Of a DNA stretch of 64,000 nucleotides, positions 8,245-16,191 are shown piece after piece. The stretch is taken from contig NZ_BCQT01000003.1 in the NCBI RefSeq assembly GCF_001552215.1, forward strand, positions 1 to 64,000, given 5' to 3'. Source of the DNA: Actinomadura macra NBRC 14102 (GTDB lineage: Bacteria; Actinomycetota; Actinomycetes; Streptosporangiales; Streptosporangiaceae). Both the position numbers and the translations under genes were made by a program. The first letter of the stretch is position 1; each line of letters begins with the position of its first letter. Below the pieces are notes generated by a model that saw nothing but the letters and a program-made list of their open reading frames with translations, was not told the origin of the DNA and ran no database searches.

Positions 8245-9183
8245 ATGATCCTCGTTACCGGTGGCCTGGGCTCTATCGGATCGCATACCGCACGGGCACT
8301 GCTCGACCTGGGCGAGTCCGTCGTGGTCACCGCGCACCGGGCCACCCGGCCGCCCGAGTTCCTCGCCGGCGAGGTCGTCATCGAGCCGCTGGACACCACG
8401 GACGAGGCGGCGTTCCTCGATATCGGGACGCGGCACGAGATCACCGGGGTCGTGCATCTCGCGGCGGGCCGTTACGACCTGCCCGATCCGGTCGAGTATC
8501 TCCGCGCCGAATCCCTCGCCCTGCTCAACGCGCTCAAGGCGGCGCGGGAGTGGGGCGTGCGGCGGTTCTCCGTCGCCAGTTCCATCGGCGTGTACGCGGG
8601 GGTGGACGAGGTCCCGTGGCGTGAGGACGTTCCGCTGCCGGTGGTGGCGCCGCACCAGATCCATGCGTTCAAGAAGTCCGCGGAGTTGTTCACCGCGCTG
8701 ACCGGCGACGGCGCCGGGTTCGAGACGGTGAGCCTGAGGATCGGCACCATCTGGGGGCCGCTCGGCCTGCCCGACTCGCCGTTCTTCGCACTTCCGCGCC
8801 TGCTCAGCGCGGCGGTCCTGGGCGAGGATCCCGATCTCACCCCGCCCCGTCCTCCCGCGTACGCCGAGGACGCGACGGACCTGTGCTACGTGAAGGATTG
8901 CGGCCGGGCCATCGCCCTGCTCATGCTCACCGAGCGGCTGAACCACCGCATCTACAACGTTTCCACCGGACGGCTGGTGCGGTACAGCGAGGTGGTCGCC
9001 GCGATCAATGCTGTTGTTCCGGGCGCGAACATCACCCTGCCGGAGGGGCGCAATCCGGAGCGGCCTCCGGACAACCATCTCGACACCACCCGGTTGCGGG
9101 AGGACACCGGCTTCCGGCCTGAGTACGACGTCGAGCGGGCCGTGCCGGACTATGTCGACTGGCTCAGGAGACATGACCGGTGA
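8245..9183 (+). CDS. NAD-dependent epimerase/dehydratase (extended SDR)
   Basis: A 312-residue extended short-chain dehydrogenase. The cofactor loop is [20 protein letters not shown]. Further features are [14 protein letters not shown], the serine strand [14 protein letters not shown] and [12 protein letters not shown]. The usual Y-x-x-x-K active site appears replaced: the region reads [13 protein letters not shown], keeping a lysine but not an obvious tyrosine, so catalysis may differ or the protein may be an atypical SDR. The late part has the substrate-loop features [19 protein letters not shown] and [18 protein letters not shown] 8245 follows CGGAGG. It is downstream of the reductase gene in the same direction. 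Confidence 0.75.
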   Translation: MILVTGGLGSIGSHTARALLDLGESVVVTAHRATRPPEFLAGEVVIEPLDTTDEAAFLDIGTRHEITGVVHLAAGRYDLPDPVEYLRAESLALLNALKAAREWGVRRFSVASSIGVYAGVDEVPWREDVPLPVVAPHQIHAFKKSAELFTALTGDGAGFETVSLRIGTIWGPLGLPDSPFFALPRLLSAAVLGEDPDLTPPRPPAYAEDATDLCYVKDCGRAIALLMLTERLNHRIYNVSTGRLVRYSEVVAAINAVVPGANITLPEGRNPERPPDNHLDTTRLREDTGFRPEYDVERAVPDYVDWLRRHDR

Positions 9184-9245
9184 GCCGCAGGGGCGTCGCG
9201 GACCAGGGCGTTGAGCCCGTCCACGATCTTGTCGAACCGGCGGGG

Positions 9246-10067
9246 TCAGGGTTTGTGGCCCACTGCTCCGAACTGGGCTACTTCTGGTGGGGTGGCGCCG
9301 GTCAGCACGGGGCGCCAGCGTGAGCATGAGACGATGCCCGGTTCCAGGAGCTTCAGGCCGGAGAAGAAACCTGCGACCTCCTGCTCGGTTCGCGCGCAGA
9401 TGGGTGGGTTGACGTTCTCGTTCCAGAAGCGCATCGCTTCGATGTTCCTCCCCCCTCCGATGTCATGTGTCGGGTGGGTGATGGCGAGGTAGCTTCCCGA
9501 CGGGACGGCGTCCACCAGGCGGCTCACAGTGTGGTGCGCCTGGCCGCCGTCGGGAATGAAGTTCAGAATTCCCAACATCATCACCGCGACCGGGCGGGAG
9601 AGGTTCAGCACCTTGGCGGCGCTGCGCAGGATCAGGTCGGGATCGCGTGCGTCGGCCGCGATGTAGTCGGTGGCGCCCGCCGGGGCGGAGTTGAGCAGGG
9701 CCCGGGCGTGAACCAAGACCATCGGATCGTTGTCGACGTAGACGACCCGGCATTCGGGGTTGAATCGCTGGGCGACCTCGTGCGTGTTGTCGGCGGTCGG
9801 CAGGCCGGTGCCGATGTCCAGGAACTGATCGACCTTCGCCTCCTCGACGAGGAAGCGGATCACGCGTGCCAGGAAGGAGCGGTCCGCGCGTGCCAGGTCG
9901 ATGATGTCGGGGAACATCTGGAAGACGCCGTCACCGGCCACACGGTCGGCCTCGAAGCAGTCCTTACCGCCCAGCCAATGGTTCCAGACTCTGGCCGAGT
10001 GGGCCACGCTCGTGTCTATTTCCGCTGGCAGTGGCGTTTCCGGTGTCTGTTCGTCCACGGCAACCAC
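9246..10067 (-). CDS. SAM-dependent methyltransferase (DUF574 type)
   Basis: A 273-residue protein of the actinobacterial S-adenosylmethionine methyltransferase family formerly DUF574. It shows the family opening SVAHSARVWNHWLGGKDCFE, the SAM-binding strand and loop VDQFLDIGTGLPTADNTHEV, CRVVYVDNDPMVLVHARALL and VAVMMLGILNFIPDG. The later segment SGSYLAITHPTHD and NPPICARTEQEVAGFFSGL is also typical. These genes are numerous in streptomycetes and relatives, and their substrates are mostly unknown. It is convergent with the epimerase gene. A 400-base region without a clear gene lies upstream, so its promoter is probably there. Confidence 0.85.
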   Translation of the reverse strand: MVAVDEQTPETPLPAEIDTSVAHSARVWNHWLGGKDCFEADRVAGDGVFQMFPDIIDLARADRSFLARVIRFLVEEAKVDQFLDIGTGLPTADNTHEVAQRFNPECRVVYVDNDPMVLVHARALLNSAPAGATDYIAADARDPDLILRSAAKVLNLSRPVAVMMLGILNFIPDGGQAHHTVSRLVDAVPSGSYLAITHPTHDIGGGRNIEAMRFWNENVNPPICARTEQEVAGFFSGLKLLEPGIVSCSRWRPVLTGATPPEVAQFGAVGHKP

Positions 10068-10467
10068 CTCGTCGCGAAGATGCAGTGCCCAGGCACACTA
10101 TGCCCGCACGGGCGGTCATGTCCTTCCGAGAACGAAGTTCAGCAAGTGTGTGCGGTCTGGTGACCATCTGTCAGTGAGAATGCCGAGTATCTTCGCCTGA
10201 CCTGTGACGTCTTTTGTGAGCGTCCGAGGTAGTGGATTCGGTCAGACCCTGCTCTGGCCAGGTTTTGGCTTTGGGGCCGTCCAGGTGGGGTGACCTGCGT
10301 GAACAGTGCTCGCGTCCACTATTGCGTGATTTCGGATGGGTAGAAGGATGCCGCCTGATCCCCGTTGATTTCCGGAATTATTTCGGGGGGCAGGGGGAAT
10401 GCCGCACCAGGGTCGGAGGGGAATCTTCTCCCTGCGGGTATGGGGTCGCAAGTGTGCGCTGGATCGG
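10068..10467. other. intergenic region without a supported gene
   Basis: No frame on either strand has domain content or a convincing start. A minus-strand frame at 10242-10502 contains DASTVHAGHPTW, faintly like a transposase motif, but nothing around it agrees. The promoter of the methyltransferase gene should be near 10070-10120. The base composition is slightly lower in GC than flanking genes. Confidence 0.4.
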
Positions 10468-10836
10468 TCAGGCGACGGACCACAGTCGGGTGTCCAGTTC
10501 ATCGAGATCAGGGACGAACCAGATGTGCCCGGAGTGGTGCGACTCGTGGATGAGGGCGCGCAGGGCGGAGCTGGCCTCCAGATGTTCGGAGATGTCGCCG
10601 ATGACGGCCAGGCGCAGCCGGTAGTTGGCGAACTTCTGCATGATCTCTCCGGCGACGCGGGTGCCCAGGGAGAAGAACCGCTCGTCCAGGCGGGTCACCG
10701 GGAGGGCCACGACTTCGGCACCGAGGAACGATGCGCCGATCAGGTCCAGCGCGTCCTGCATGGTGGTCACCGGGGGGCCGGACGGGTCGCACATCAGCAC
10801 CTGGAAGCCCGCCCGCTCCTGGATCACGTCAGGCAT
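10468..10836 (-). CDS. DUF4180 domain protein
   Basis: A 122-residue protein matching the DUF4180 pattern: ALDLIGASFLGAEVVALPV, then LDERFFSLGTRVAGEIMQKFANYRLRLAVIGD and ALIHESHHSGHIWFVPD. DUF4180 has an STAS-like alpha/beta look, and members usually sit beside a small DNA-binding protein. Here the ATG overlaps the end of the upstream HTH gene by eight bases, so the two are translationally coupled. The function is not established; a modulator of the partner regulator is a reasonable guess. Confidence 0.8.
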   Translation of the reverse strand: MPDVIQERAGFQVLMCDPSGPPVTTMQDALDLIGASFLGAEVVALPVTRLDERFFSLGTRVAGEIMQKFANYRLRLAVIGDISEHLEASSALRALIHESHHSGHIWFVPDLDELDTRLWSVA

Positions 10837-11293
10837 CGCTGGCCTTCTGGGTGAGCAGGCCGGTGTCGCCGTCGAGGAGGGCGTCCAGCAGGTGCAGCAG
10901 CTCCGCGGTGTCGGCCGCGCCGCCGAGTATCACGATCTTCATGCGGTTCCGTTCCTGGTCGTGGACGGTCTGGACGCGCAGCGGAGGCGCCGTGTCGCGG
11001 GGGTTGATCGCGCCGCCCAGGATGAGGGTGCCGAGGCGGTCGGCGGCGGTCCGGTCGATGCCGTCTATCTGCACGATGCTCGACACCTCGACGGCGGCGA
11101 CGCCGGTGCGGCGGGCCGGTGCCGGGCCAGGCAGCCCGGTCAGTGCCTCCAGGTCGGCCTGGGCGATCCGGTACTGCTTGCCGATCCGGACGGCCTTGAG
11201 CTGGCCTGTCCGGATGTACCCGCGCACGGTCCGCACATGGAGGCCGAGTTGGTCGGCTACCTGCTGGACCGAGTACATGTCTTCCCTCATCAC
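10829..11293 (-). CDS. helix-turn-helix (excisionase/MerR-like) DNA-binding protein
   Basis: The N-terminal 55 residues are a winged helix of the BldC/excisionase kind: MYSVQQVADQLGLHVRTVRG, then YIRTGQLKAVRIGKQYRIAQ with the final DLEALTG. The remaining 95 residues show alternating strands (VAAVEVSSIVQIDGID, RVQTVHDQERNRMKIVILGG) that may form a second effector domain of unknown type. GTG 11293, ATG 11290 and ATG 11278 all open the frame. A TATATT box at 11304-11299 is so close that a leaderless start at 11293 or 11290 is plausible. The gene is coupled to the DUF4180 gene downstream. Confidence 0.75.
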   Translation of the reverse strand: MMREDMYSVQQVADQLGLHVRTVRGYIRTGQLKAVRIGKQYRIAQADLEALTGLPGPAPARRTGVAAVEVSSIVQIDGIDRTAADRLGTLILGGAINPRDTAPPLRVQTVHDQERNRMKIVILGGAADTAELLHLLDALLDGDTGLLTQKASDA

Positions 11294-11298
11294 TCCCT

Positions 11299-11330
11299 AA
11301 TATAGGTCAAATAGGGAAGGATAGGGAAGG
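11299..11330 (-). promoter_or_regulatory. promoter with tandem 10-bp repeats ahead of the HTH/DUF4180 pair
   Basis: On the plus strand the decamer ATAGGGAAGG occurs twice without a gap (11311-11330), immediately upstream of the -10-like TATATT (minus strand, 11304-11299). Related GGGA words recur in the 5' end of the gene. The repeats occupy the -35 position, for which no consensus is visible. This suggests activator-dependent transcription or autoregulation by the HTH protein. Confidence 0.45.
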
Positions 11331-11631
11331 TTAGAGTGGTCGCCGAGCGAAACCACTCTGAGAGTGGGGACGTCCCGGGGCGTTTCGGCCGATACTGGGC
11401 GTCCAGATCGCCGTCGTGGGAGCGGGTGCCGATGCACAGTCTGCTGATGCGCGGCGTGCCCGGGCGGCGGCAGTAGATCGTGGACGTCGCCCTGGCCGCC
11501 ACCTGCGCCGCGATCGGATCGCGATGCTGGAGGAGCGCTCGTGGGCGATCCGGCATCGCCGCCCCACGGGTGATGATCTCCGTGGTCTTGTCGGATCGTC
11601 CGCGGGGGTTCACGCTTCGTAGGAGGGTCCT

Positions 11632-12423
11632 GTGACGGAGGGGATGGCTGTGCCGCTGTCGTTCGTGGTGACGGGAGGCGGTCGCGGTGTCGGCCGGGCG
11701 ATCGTGGAGCGGCTGCTCGGGGACGGGCACAGCGTCGTGGTGATCGAGTTCGACCCGCCCGCCGTGTCGTGGGCGGACGGGCATCCGGCCGGGTCCCGGC
11801 TGATTCCGGTGATCGGGGACGCCTCGGACGAGGCCGTCGCGGAGCGCGCCGCCGACCGGGCGCAGGAGGCGGGTCCGCTCGCCGGATGGGTCAACAATGC
11901 CGCGGTGTTCCGGGACGCGGACCTCGACGCCCCGTCCGCGACCGAGATCCTCGGGCTCGTCGCGCTGAATCTCGATCCCGCGGTGGTCGGGTGCGTGACG
12001 GCCGTCCGCCGGTTTCTGGACGCGGGGTCGGGTGGGGCGATCGTCAATGTGTCCTCGCACCAGGCGCGGCGTCCCGTCAGGGGCGCCCTGCCGTACGCCA
12101 CGGCGAAGGCGGCGATCGAGGCGCTGACACGCGCGCTGGCCGTCGACTATGGGCCGCGCGGGATCCGGGTCAACGCCGTCGCGCTCGGATCGATCACGAC
12201 GGAGCGGTACGAGGCCTTCCTCGCGGGGCAGGATCCGGCGTCGGCCACGCGGGTCCAGGACGAGATGCGCCGGCTCCACCCCGTGGGCAGGGTCGGGCGT
12301 CCGGACGAGGTGGCCGCCGCCGTCGCCTACCTACTGTCGGACGGGGCGGGGTTCGTCAACGGCGTCGTCCTGCCCGTCGATGGTGGACGGTCGGCGCAGG
12401 GGCATGATCCCGAGGAGGTGTGA
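11632..12423 (+). CDS. short-chain dehydrogenase/reductase
   Basis: A classical SDR of 263 residues. The cofactor motif is [18 protein letters not shown] (TGxxxGxG), the stabilising NNAA is in [11 protein letters not shown], and the catalytic set is [12 protein letters not shown] (Ser), then [17 protein letters not shown] (Y-x-x-x-K). It ends with [11 protein letters not shown], the usual SDR tail. Aspartate/glutamate after strand 2 (VVVIEFDPP) suggests NAD rather than NADP. The GTG start at 11632 has AGGAGGG eight bases upstream. It stands alone between divergent and convergent neighbours; the substrate is unknown. Confidence 0.85.
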   Translation: MTEGMAVPLSFVVTGGGRGVGRAIVERLLGDGHSVVVIEFDPPAVSWADGHPAGSRLIPVIGDASDEAVAERAADRAQEAGPLAGWVNNAAVFRDADLDAPSATEILGLVALNLDPAVVGCVTAVRRFLDAGSGGAIVNVSSHQARRPVRGALPYATAKAAIEALTRALAVDYGPRGIRVNAVALGSITTERYEAFLAGQDPASATRVQDEMRRLHPVGRVGRPDEVAAAVAYLLSDGAGFVNGVVLPVDGGRSAQGHDPEEV

Positions 12424-12492
12424 GCGGCAGGGGCGGTCGTCGCGAGGTTCGCGGTGAAGCCGGGGAACGCCGCTCCGTGCCGATCGTGGGGG

Positions 12493-12705
12493 TCAGGGCT
12501 GGATGAGGAAGATCTTGCTGGTGACCCGGTCCATGGCCCCGCCGCGTCCGCACACCAGCCCGGCCGCGAAGTCGACGAGCGGCCTCGCGTCGTCGTCGGT
12601 GAGGTCGGTCAGGTCCATGAGCACGGGGATGCCCTTGCGGAAGTAGTGCCCGACGTACAGCACCTCGTTGTAGTTCTGCGGACGGAGCGTCTTGACCACG
12701 TGCAC
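12493..12705 (-). CDS. short SepF-like protein
   Basis: Only 70 residues, but they cover the globular C-terminal domain of SepF, the FtsZ membrane-tethering division protein: VVKTLRPQNYNEVLYVGHYF, GIPVLMDLTDLTDDDARPLV, DFAAGLVCGRGGAMDRV and TSKIFLIQP. The N-terminal amphipathic helix that binds the membrane in true SepF is absent. High-GC actinomycetes often carry such extra SepF-like proteins beside the essential sepF of the division cluster. A role as a modulator of FtsZ or of SepF polymerisation is inference. It is divergent from the HTH gene at 12803. Confidence 0.8.
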   Translation of the reverse strand: MHVVKTLRPQNYNEVLYVGHYFRKGIPVLMDLTDLTDDDARPLVDFAAGLVCGRGGAMDRVTSKIFLIQP

Positions 12706-12802
12706 AGTCTGCCCCTTCTGGAACGTGCGTCAAGGAGAGATCCACGCGTAAAGTACGTCAGGTAATCTTGACGTCAGATCATCCTGACCGCAGACTCGAA
12801 GC

Positions 12803-13186
12803 ATGATCACTGCTGACGGGATAGAGAAAGAGGTCACGCTGCCCACCGCGGCGGCCCGCCACGACGAGCTCTGGGTGCGCGACGCGGTCGGTGAGGAGCC
12901 GCTCAGCCGGGCCGAGGTCCTGGAGCTCCTGGCGCTCGGCGAGGTGATCGCCCGCAAGGCGGTCTACGGGCGCCAGCTCGCGGTCCGCTCCGCACGTTCC
13001 GCCGGTGCGTCCTGGTCGCAGATCGGCGCGGCGCTGGGCGTCACGAAACAGGCCGCCTGGGAAGCACACGGCCGCTGGATCGACGATCAGGCCGAGCAGA
13101 ACCGGGAGTCGGACTACCAGGGGCTGGACGAGGCGCAGACGGCCGCCGCCCGCGCCCTCGCCGGCACTGCCGACGACGAGCCCTGA
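12803..13186 (+). CDS. small helix-turn-helix protein of unknown role
   Basis: A 127-residue protein. Its middle third is a helix-turn-helix: ARSAGASWSQIGAALGVTKQ followed by AAWEAHGRWID, a form common in actinobacterial small DNA-binding proteins. The preceding helix EVLELLALGEVIARKAVYGRQLA may form a dimer. The C-terminal 30 residues are acidic and probably disordered. ATG 12803 is the only sensible start. The upstream gap to the sepF-like gene holds TGACGTCA (12769-12776), a perfect 8-bp palindrome, and a second ACGTCA 14 bases before it, which could be an operator. No effector domain is visible. Confidence 0.65.
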   Translation: MITADGIEKEVTLPTAAARHDELWVRDAVGEEPLSRAEVLELLALGEVIARKAVYGRQLAVRSARSAGASWSQIGAALGVTKQAAWEAHGRWIDDQAEQNRESDYQGLDEAQTAAARALAGTADDEP

Positions 13187-13295
13187 GCCCCGAGACGTCG
13201 AGATCTCGCAGCTCACGCCCCCGGTCATGTCGTCGCGCTTGTGGCCGGGTCCGCGGTCTAGAGTGCGAGGGGGATCTGCCGACGGGGGGAAGCGG

Positions 13296-13523
13296 ATGGG
13301 GATGGACGAGGTCGTCCGACAGTTGCGGATGGCGATCCATGACGCGCAGGTGGCCTTCGACTGCATCGGGCTCGGGGAGATCGAGCGGGCCCACGAATGC
13401 ATGATCACCGCCAAGGCGGCAATGGATGCCGCGGAGACGGTGCTGCGGCACGGCCTGGAGCGGTTCGCGCTCAGCGACCTCGCCGGGGAAGGCGCAAAAG
13501 TGATGGCAGCGATGGCTGACTAG
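13296..13523 (+). CDS. small helical protein of unknown function
   Basis: 75 residues, all predicted helical by eye: MDEVVRQLRMAIHDAQVAFD, GEIERAHECMITAKAAMDAA and ETVLRHGLERFAL. The pattern of paired helices with regularly spaced alanines resembles a small four-helix or HPt-like unit, though no HPt histidine motif is evident. ATG 13296 has GGGGGAAG just upstream; ATG 13302 is the alternative. It lies 97 bases before an RsbW-like kinase gene and might be a partner of that system; this is inference from position only. Confidence 0.5.
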   Translation: MGMDEVVRQLRMAIHDAQVAFDCIGLGEIERAHECMITAKAAMDAAETVLRHGLERFALSDLAGEGAKVMAAMAD

Positions 13524-13620
13524 GGCTTTTATCCCAGTTTGGGGTCGAGGTGGGGGTGGCCGGAGTTTCCGGCGTGTGGTATTGGGAAATCTGCCTCCTA
13601 GAGGAACGGAGGCGGTTGGC

Positions 13621-14022
13621 ATGGAGGTCGTCCTCGAAATGACCTTGCCGCGGAACGCCGAGAGCGCCCCGCTGGTGCGGCACACGCTCGACGCCTCCCT
13701 CCGTGGGCTTGGGGTGACGTCTGAGATCCGGGCCGACATCGCGCTGGCGCTGGGTGAGGCGTGCGCGAACGTCATCCAGCATGCGGCGGCCGGGATGGAG
13801 TACGAAGTGCGCGCGCGGATGGACCGGCTGCGCTGCGTGGTGGAGGTTATCGACGGGGGTGGTGGAGGGGCCGAGCAGTGGGACGGTGGCCGGGCGCCGG
13901 TGACCGCCGAACACGGCCGCGGGCTCCAGTTGATCCGAGCCTTCACCGAGGACGTTCACTTCGCCGACCGGGTGACCCGAGAAGGGTCGATCGTGCATTT
14001 CGAGAAATCGTTGGCAAGCTGA
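13621..14022 (+). CDS. RsbW-like ATP-binding anti-sigma factor/serine kinase
   Basis: A 133-residue stand-alone HATPase_c domain of the anti-sigma-factor type. The N-box reads ALALGEACANVIQHAA, followed by VVEVIDGGGGGAEQW (G1-like) and EHGRGLQLIRAF (G2). There is no His-phosphoacceptor or membrane part. In the RsbW/SpoIIAB scheme it would bind a sigma factor, or phosphorylate an STAS antagonist. An STAS protein gene starts 53 bases downstream, so the pair likely forms one partner-switching unit. The ATG at 13621 has GGAGG about ten bases before it; an in-frame GTG at 13576 adds sequence without domain character. Confidence 0.8.
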   Translation: MEVVLEMTLPRNAESAPLVRHTLDASLRGLGVTSEIRADIALALGEACANVIQHAAAGMEYEVRARMDRLRCVVEVIDGGGGGAEQWDGGRAPVTAEHGRGLQLIRAFTEDVHFADRVTREGSIVHFEKSLAS

Positions 14023-14074
14023 ACGCGCCGGCCGGGTCGCTTCGGCCGATGCCGGAGTTCCGGTATTCTCCTCG

Positions 14075-14428
14075 GTGATTTCGGGAGTTGCCGTGGATTT
14101 CAGCGCGCGCCGTTATGGTGACCGGACGATCGTGGCCCTCGCGGGCGATATCGACGTCGAGACGAGTCCCCGGCTGCGCGAGTTCCTCGTCGGGCTCGTG
14201 GACGAGAACGCTCGCCATCTGGTGATCGATCTCGATGACGTCGACTTCCTGGACTCGACCGGTCTCGGCGTGCTGATCGGCGTCTTCCACCGGCTGGGGG
14301 CCTCGAACGGCTCGATGGCGTTGGCCGGGGGCTCGGCCGCGGTGCGCGGCGTCTTTCACATCACCCAGCTCACCAAGGTGTTCGCCTTGCACGACTCCCT
14401 CGACCAGGCGCTCCTGCCCGCGCGCTGA
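14075..14428 (+). CDS. STAS-domain anti-sigma factor antagonist
   Basis: A 117-residue RsbV/SpoIIAA-like protein. Strands and helices are clear: TIVALAGDIDVETSPRLRE, then HLVIDLDDVDFLDSTGLGVL with Ser61 in the D-S-T-G motif, the residue phosphorylated by the partner kinase, and VRGVFHITQLTKVFALHDSL at the end. It follows the RsbW-like gene, and unphosphorylated protein would release the sigma factor held by that kinase. The start is GTG 14075 or GTG 14093. A strong hairpin follows at once, so the pair is a closed transcription unit. Confidence 0.85.
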   Translation: MISGVAVDFSARRYGDRTIVALAGDIDVETSPRLREFLVGLVDENARHLVIDLDDVDFLDSTGLGVLIGVFHRLGASNGSMALAGGSAAVRGVFHITQLTKVFALHDSLDQALLPAR

Positions 14429-14457
14429 AACGGCCCGGGGGCTCGCCCCGGGCCGTT
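14429..14457. terminator. hairpin terminator after the RsbW/STAS pair
   Basis: A perfect 12-bp stem (14429-14440 with 14446-14457) closes on the five-base loop GCTCG. It begins one base after the STAS stop codon. It has no T-run, as usual for high-GC genomes, and may also serve the convergent gene ending at 14479. Confidence 0.7.
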
Positions 14458-14478
14458 CGCGCGTCGTCAGCCGCGTCG

Positions 14479-15153
14479 TCAGCCGGCGACCGGGAAGTCA
14501 CGCTTCACCGGAGTCGGCGCGGGCGCCTCGGCGGCGGGGATGGGGGTGTGAACCTGTCCGCAGGTGGCGGAGGCGATCCGGATCGTCGTGGCACCCTTCA
14601 GCGGCAGGCTGAGCTCCATCGCGGTGACGGCGAGGCGGCCGTCCTGGAGGCGCTGCTGCTTGTTGAGGACGAGGGAGGCCCGTCCGACACCGTCCAGGTC
14701 GACGGGGACGGTGGTGTTGGGGGGCGGGGCGACGCTCAGCCGGCGTCCGGCGATCGTCGCGTTGGCGAGGTGGGCGCGGCCCCGCCCGCCGTCGCAGGTG
14801 GCGGTCACGGCGCTGGCCAGCAGCTGCGCGGCCGGGACGGACAGCCGGGCGACCGACGAGCGGGCGTGGCCCGCCTTGGCCCGCACGGCCAGCGCGGACG
14901 CCTTGACCAGCTTGGTGTGGTCCTCGCGCAGGAGGCTCTTGCTGACCTCGCCCGAGGTGGAGGCGACGGCGGGGACCGGCGCGACCGGGATCAGTCCGGA
15001 GGCCGTCAGGCCGTATGCCGAACCCTGCGATCCGGAGGGACGGGGTGCGGGGGTGCCCGCGCTGATGGTGCCCGCCATGGCGGGGGTCGTGGTGGCGATG
15101 AGCCCGGTGGCCAGCAGGCCGGCCGAGGTCAGGCGTCTGAGAACAGCGCGCAT
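14479..15153 (-). CDS. secreted choice-of-anchor-P-like protein
   Basis: 224 residues with a signal peptide: basic MRAVLRRLTSAG, a hydrophobic core LLATGLIATTTP and cleavage near AMAG. The mature protein contains SAYGLTASGLIPVAPVP, LLASAVTATCDGGRGRAHLA and SATCGQVHTPIP, the layout I associate with the choice-of-anchor P family of actinobacterial surface proteins, though there is no sorting signal or transmembrane tail here. Two cysteines (TCDGG and TCGQV) could form a disulfide. The CDS lies 62 bases downstream of the L,D-transpeptidase gene on the same strand, so the two may be co-expressed at the cell envelope. Function is unknown. Confidence 0.65.
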   Translation of the reverse strand: MRAVLRRLTSAGLLATGLIATTTPAMAGTISAGTPAPRPSGSQGSAYGLTASGLIPVAPVPAVASTSGEVSKSLLREDHTKLVKASALAVRAKAGHARSSVARLSVPAAQLLASAVTATCDGGRGRAHLANATIAGRRLSVAPPPNTTVPVDLDGVGRASLVLNKQQRLQDGRLAVTAMELSLPLKGATTIRIASATCGQVHTPIPAAEAPAPTPVKRDFPVAG

Positions 15154-15215
15154 GGTGAGGTCTCCGATTCTGGGGAAGGCCGGGCGGCGTGTGCCGGTCG
15201 GCCGGTGGGCACGGG

Positions 15216-16043
15216 TCAGCCGATCAGTACGAGCGTTCCGAGCGGGACGCGGGACAGGTGCCGCAGCGCGTCCGCGGGGACCCGCACGCAACCGTGCGTG
15301 ACGGCCTTGCCGAACACCGAGGTGTCGGGCCATCCGTGCAGGGCGACGGTGCCGGGCCCGCCGCCGAAGGTGTCCAGCGTCGCCGAGTGCGTGCCGAGCG
15401 GCAGGACGAGCGGGCTGGGCGTCTTCTTGGCGGGGGCGAGGGTGGCCATGACGAACGTCCGGCCGGGCGGGGTCGGGGTCTTGGCGTCGCCGACCGCGAC
15501 CGGCCACCGGCCCACCCGGCGTGTGGACTTGAGCAGCGTGAGCTCGCGCCGGGCGAGGTCGACCTTGACGGTGTAGGGCGTTCGCGCGGTTCGCAGCCCC
15601 GCACCGGAGATCCAGCCGCTCGCCTGGTTCGGGCGGCTCGGCAGCAGGACGCGCCGCCATTCGCCGGAGCTCTCCACCACCGGGACCCAGGTGGGGCCGC
15701 CGAGTTGCTCGGTGGGAAGGGTGGCGACGGACCGTCCACCGGGACGGTCGAGTACCGCCCGGGGACTGGTCGGGTGCACGACCAGTCCGTCGGTGCCGGC
15801 CTGCGGTGCCCCGTCCTTGGGGACGTCGCGGAGGGTGGCGAACGTGGTGGCCGCGGGGCCGGTGGCCCGTGCCGCGCCCGTGCCTGCCCCCGTGCCCGCC
15901 TTCGTGTCCGCGCCCGGCCGCTCGGCGGACGCCGTGCCGGAGGACGAACCCCCGCATGCACCGAGCAGGACCATGGCGGTGGCCGCCGGTAGAAGTGCGC
16001 CGGCCGTCCGGACGCGTCCGGACGGGACATTCGTGGTCGCCAT
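15216..16043 (-). CDS. L,D-transpeptidase lipoprotein (YkuD domain)
   Basis: 275 residues from ATG 16043. The N-terminus has a lipobox, MVLLGACGG, so the protein should be membrane-anchored by lipid. After a Gly/Ala/Thr-rich linker there is an SH3-like segment (VLDRPGGRSVATLP, WVPVVESSGEWRRVLLPSR, then ASGWISGAGL). The YkuD catalytic domain follows: KVDLARRELTLLKSTRRVGR, VGDAKTPTPPGRTFV, VALHGWPDTSVFGKAVTHGC with Cys252 of the H-G-C-V-R motif. Such enzymes cross-link peptidoglycan at 3-3 positions or attach proteins. An upstream in-frame start at 16085 would bury the signal sequence. It precedes the secreted protein gene at 15153. Confidence 0.9.
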   Translation of the reverse strand: MATTNVPSGRVRTAGALLPAATAMVLLGACGGSSSGTASAERPGADTKAGTGAGTGAARATGPAATTFATLRDVPKDGAPQAGTDGLVVHPTSPRAVLDRPGGRSVATLPTEQLGGPTWVPVVESSGEWRRVLLPSRPNQASGWISGAGLRTARTPYTVKVDLARRELTLLKSTRRVGRWPVAVGDAKTPTPPGRTFVMATLAPAKKTPSPLVLPLGTHSATLDTFGGGPGTVALHGWPDTSVFGKAVTHGCVRVPADALRHLSRVPLGTLVLIG

Positions 16044-16081
16044 GGGCCGCGATATTAGTAGCGCTGGAGGCTCCGGTATCG

Positions 16082-16111
16082 GCAATGGCGAAAAAATGGC
16101 CTCGCCATTGC
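16082..16111. terminator. inverted repeat between MarR and L,D-transpeptidase genes
   Basis: GCAATGGCGA (16082-16091) and TCGCCATTGC (16102-16111) form a perfect 10-bp stem with a ten-base A-rich loop. It lies 81 bases beyond the MarR stop and 39 bases before the transpeptidase start, so it can be the terminator of the first or a control element of the second. Confidence 0.45.
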
Positions 16112-16191
16112 GACGACCATGAAAAGTGCTCTTAATGTTCCGATTTGCCAGGCGATTTCGGAATTAAAGGAATTCGAGGGCGGGGATGGAC

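Noticed and set aside
10242-10502. Possible IS5-like transposase fragment (DASTVHAG)
   Set aside because: Only one short motif-like string and no supporting sequence on either side.
12769-12776. TGACGTCA palindrome as a proven operator
   Set aside because: An 8-mer alone is weak evidence. It is mentioned with the HTH gene but not listed as a site.
14479-15957. One 492-codon minus-strand frame covering two envelope genes
   Set aside because: Only its last 224 codons, from ATG 15153 with a signal peptide, look like a protein; the earlier part is an out-of-frame copy of the L,D-transpeptidase gene.
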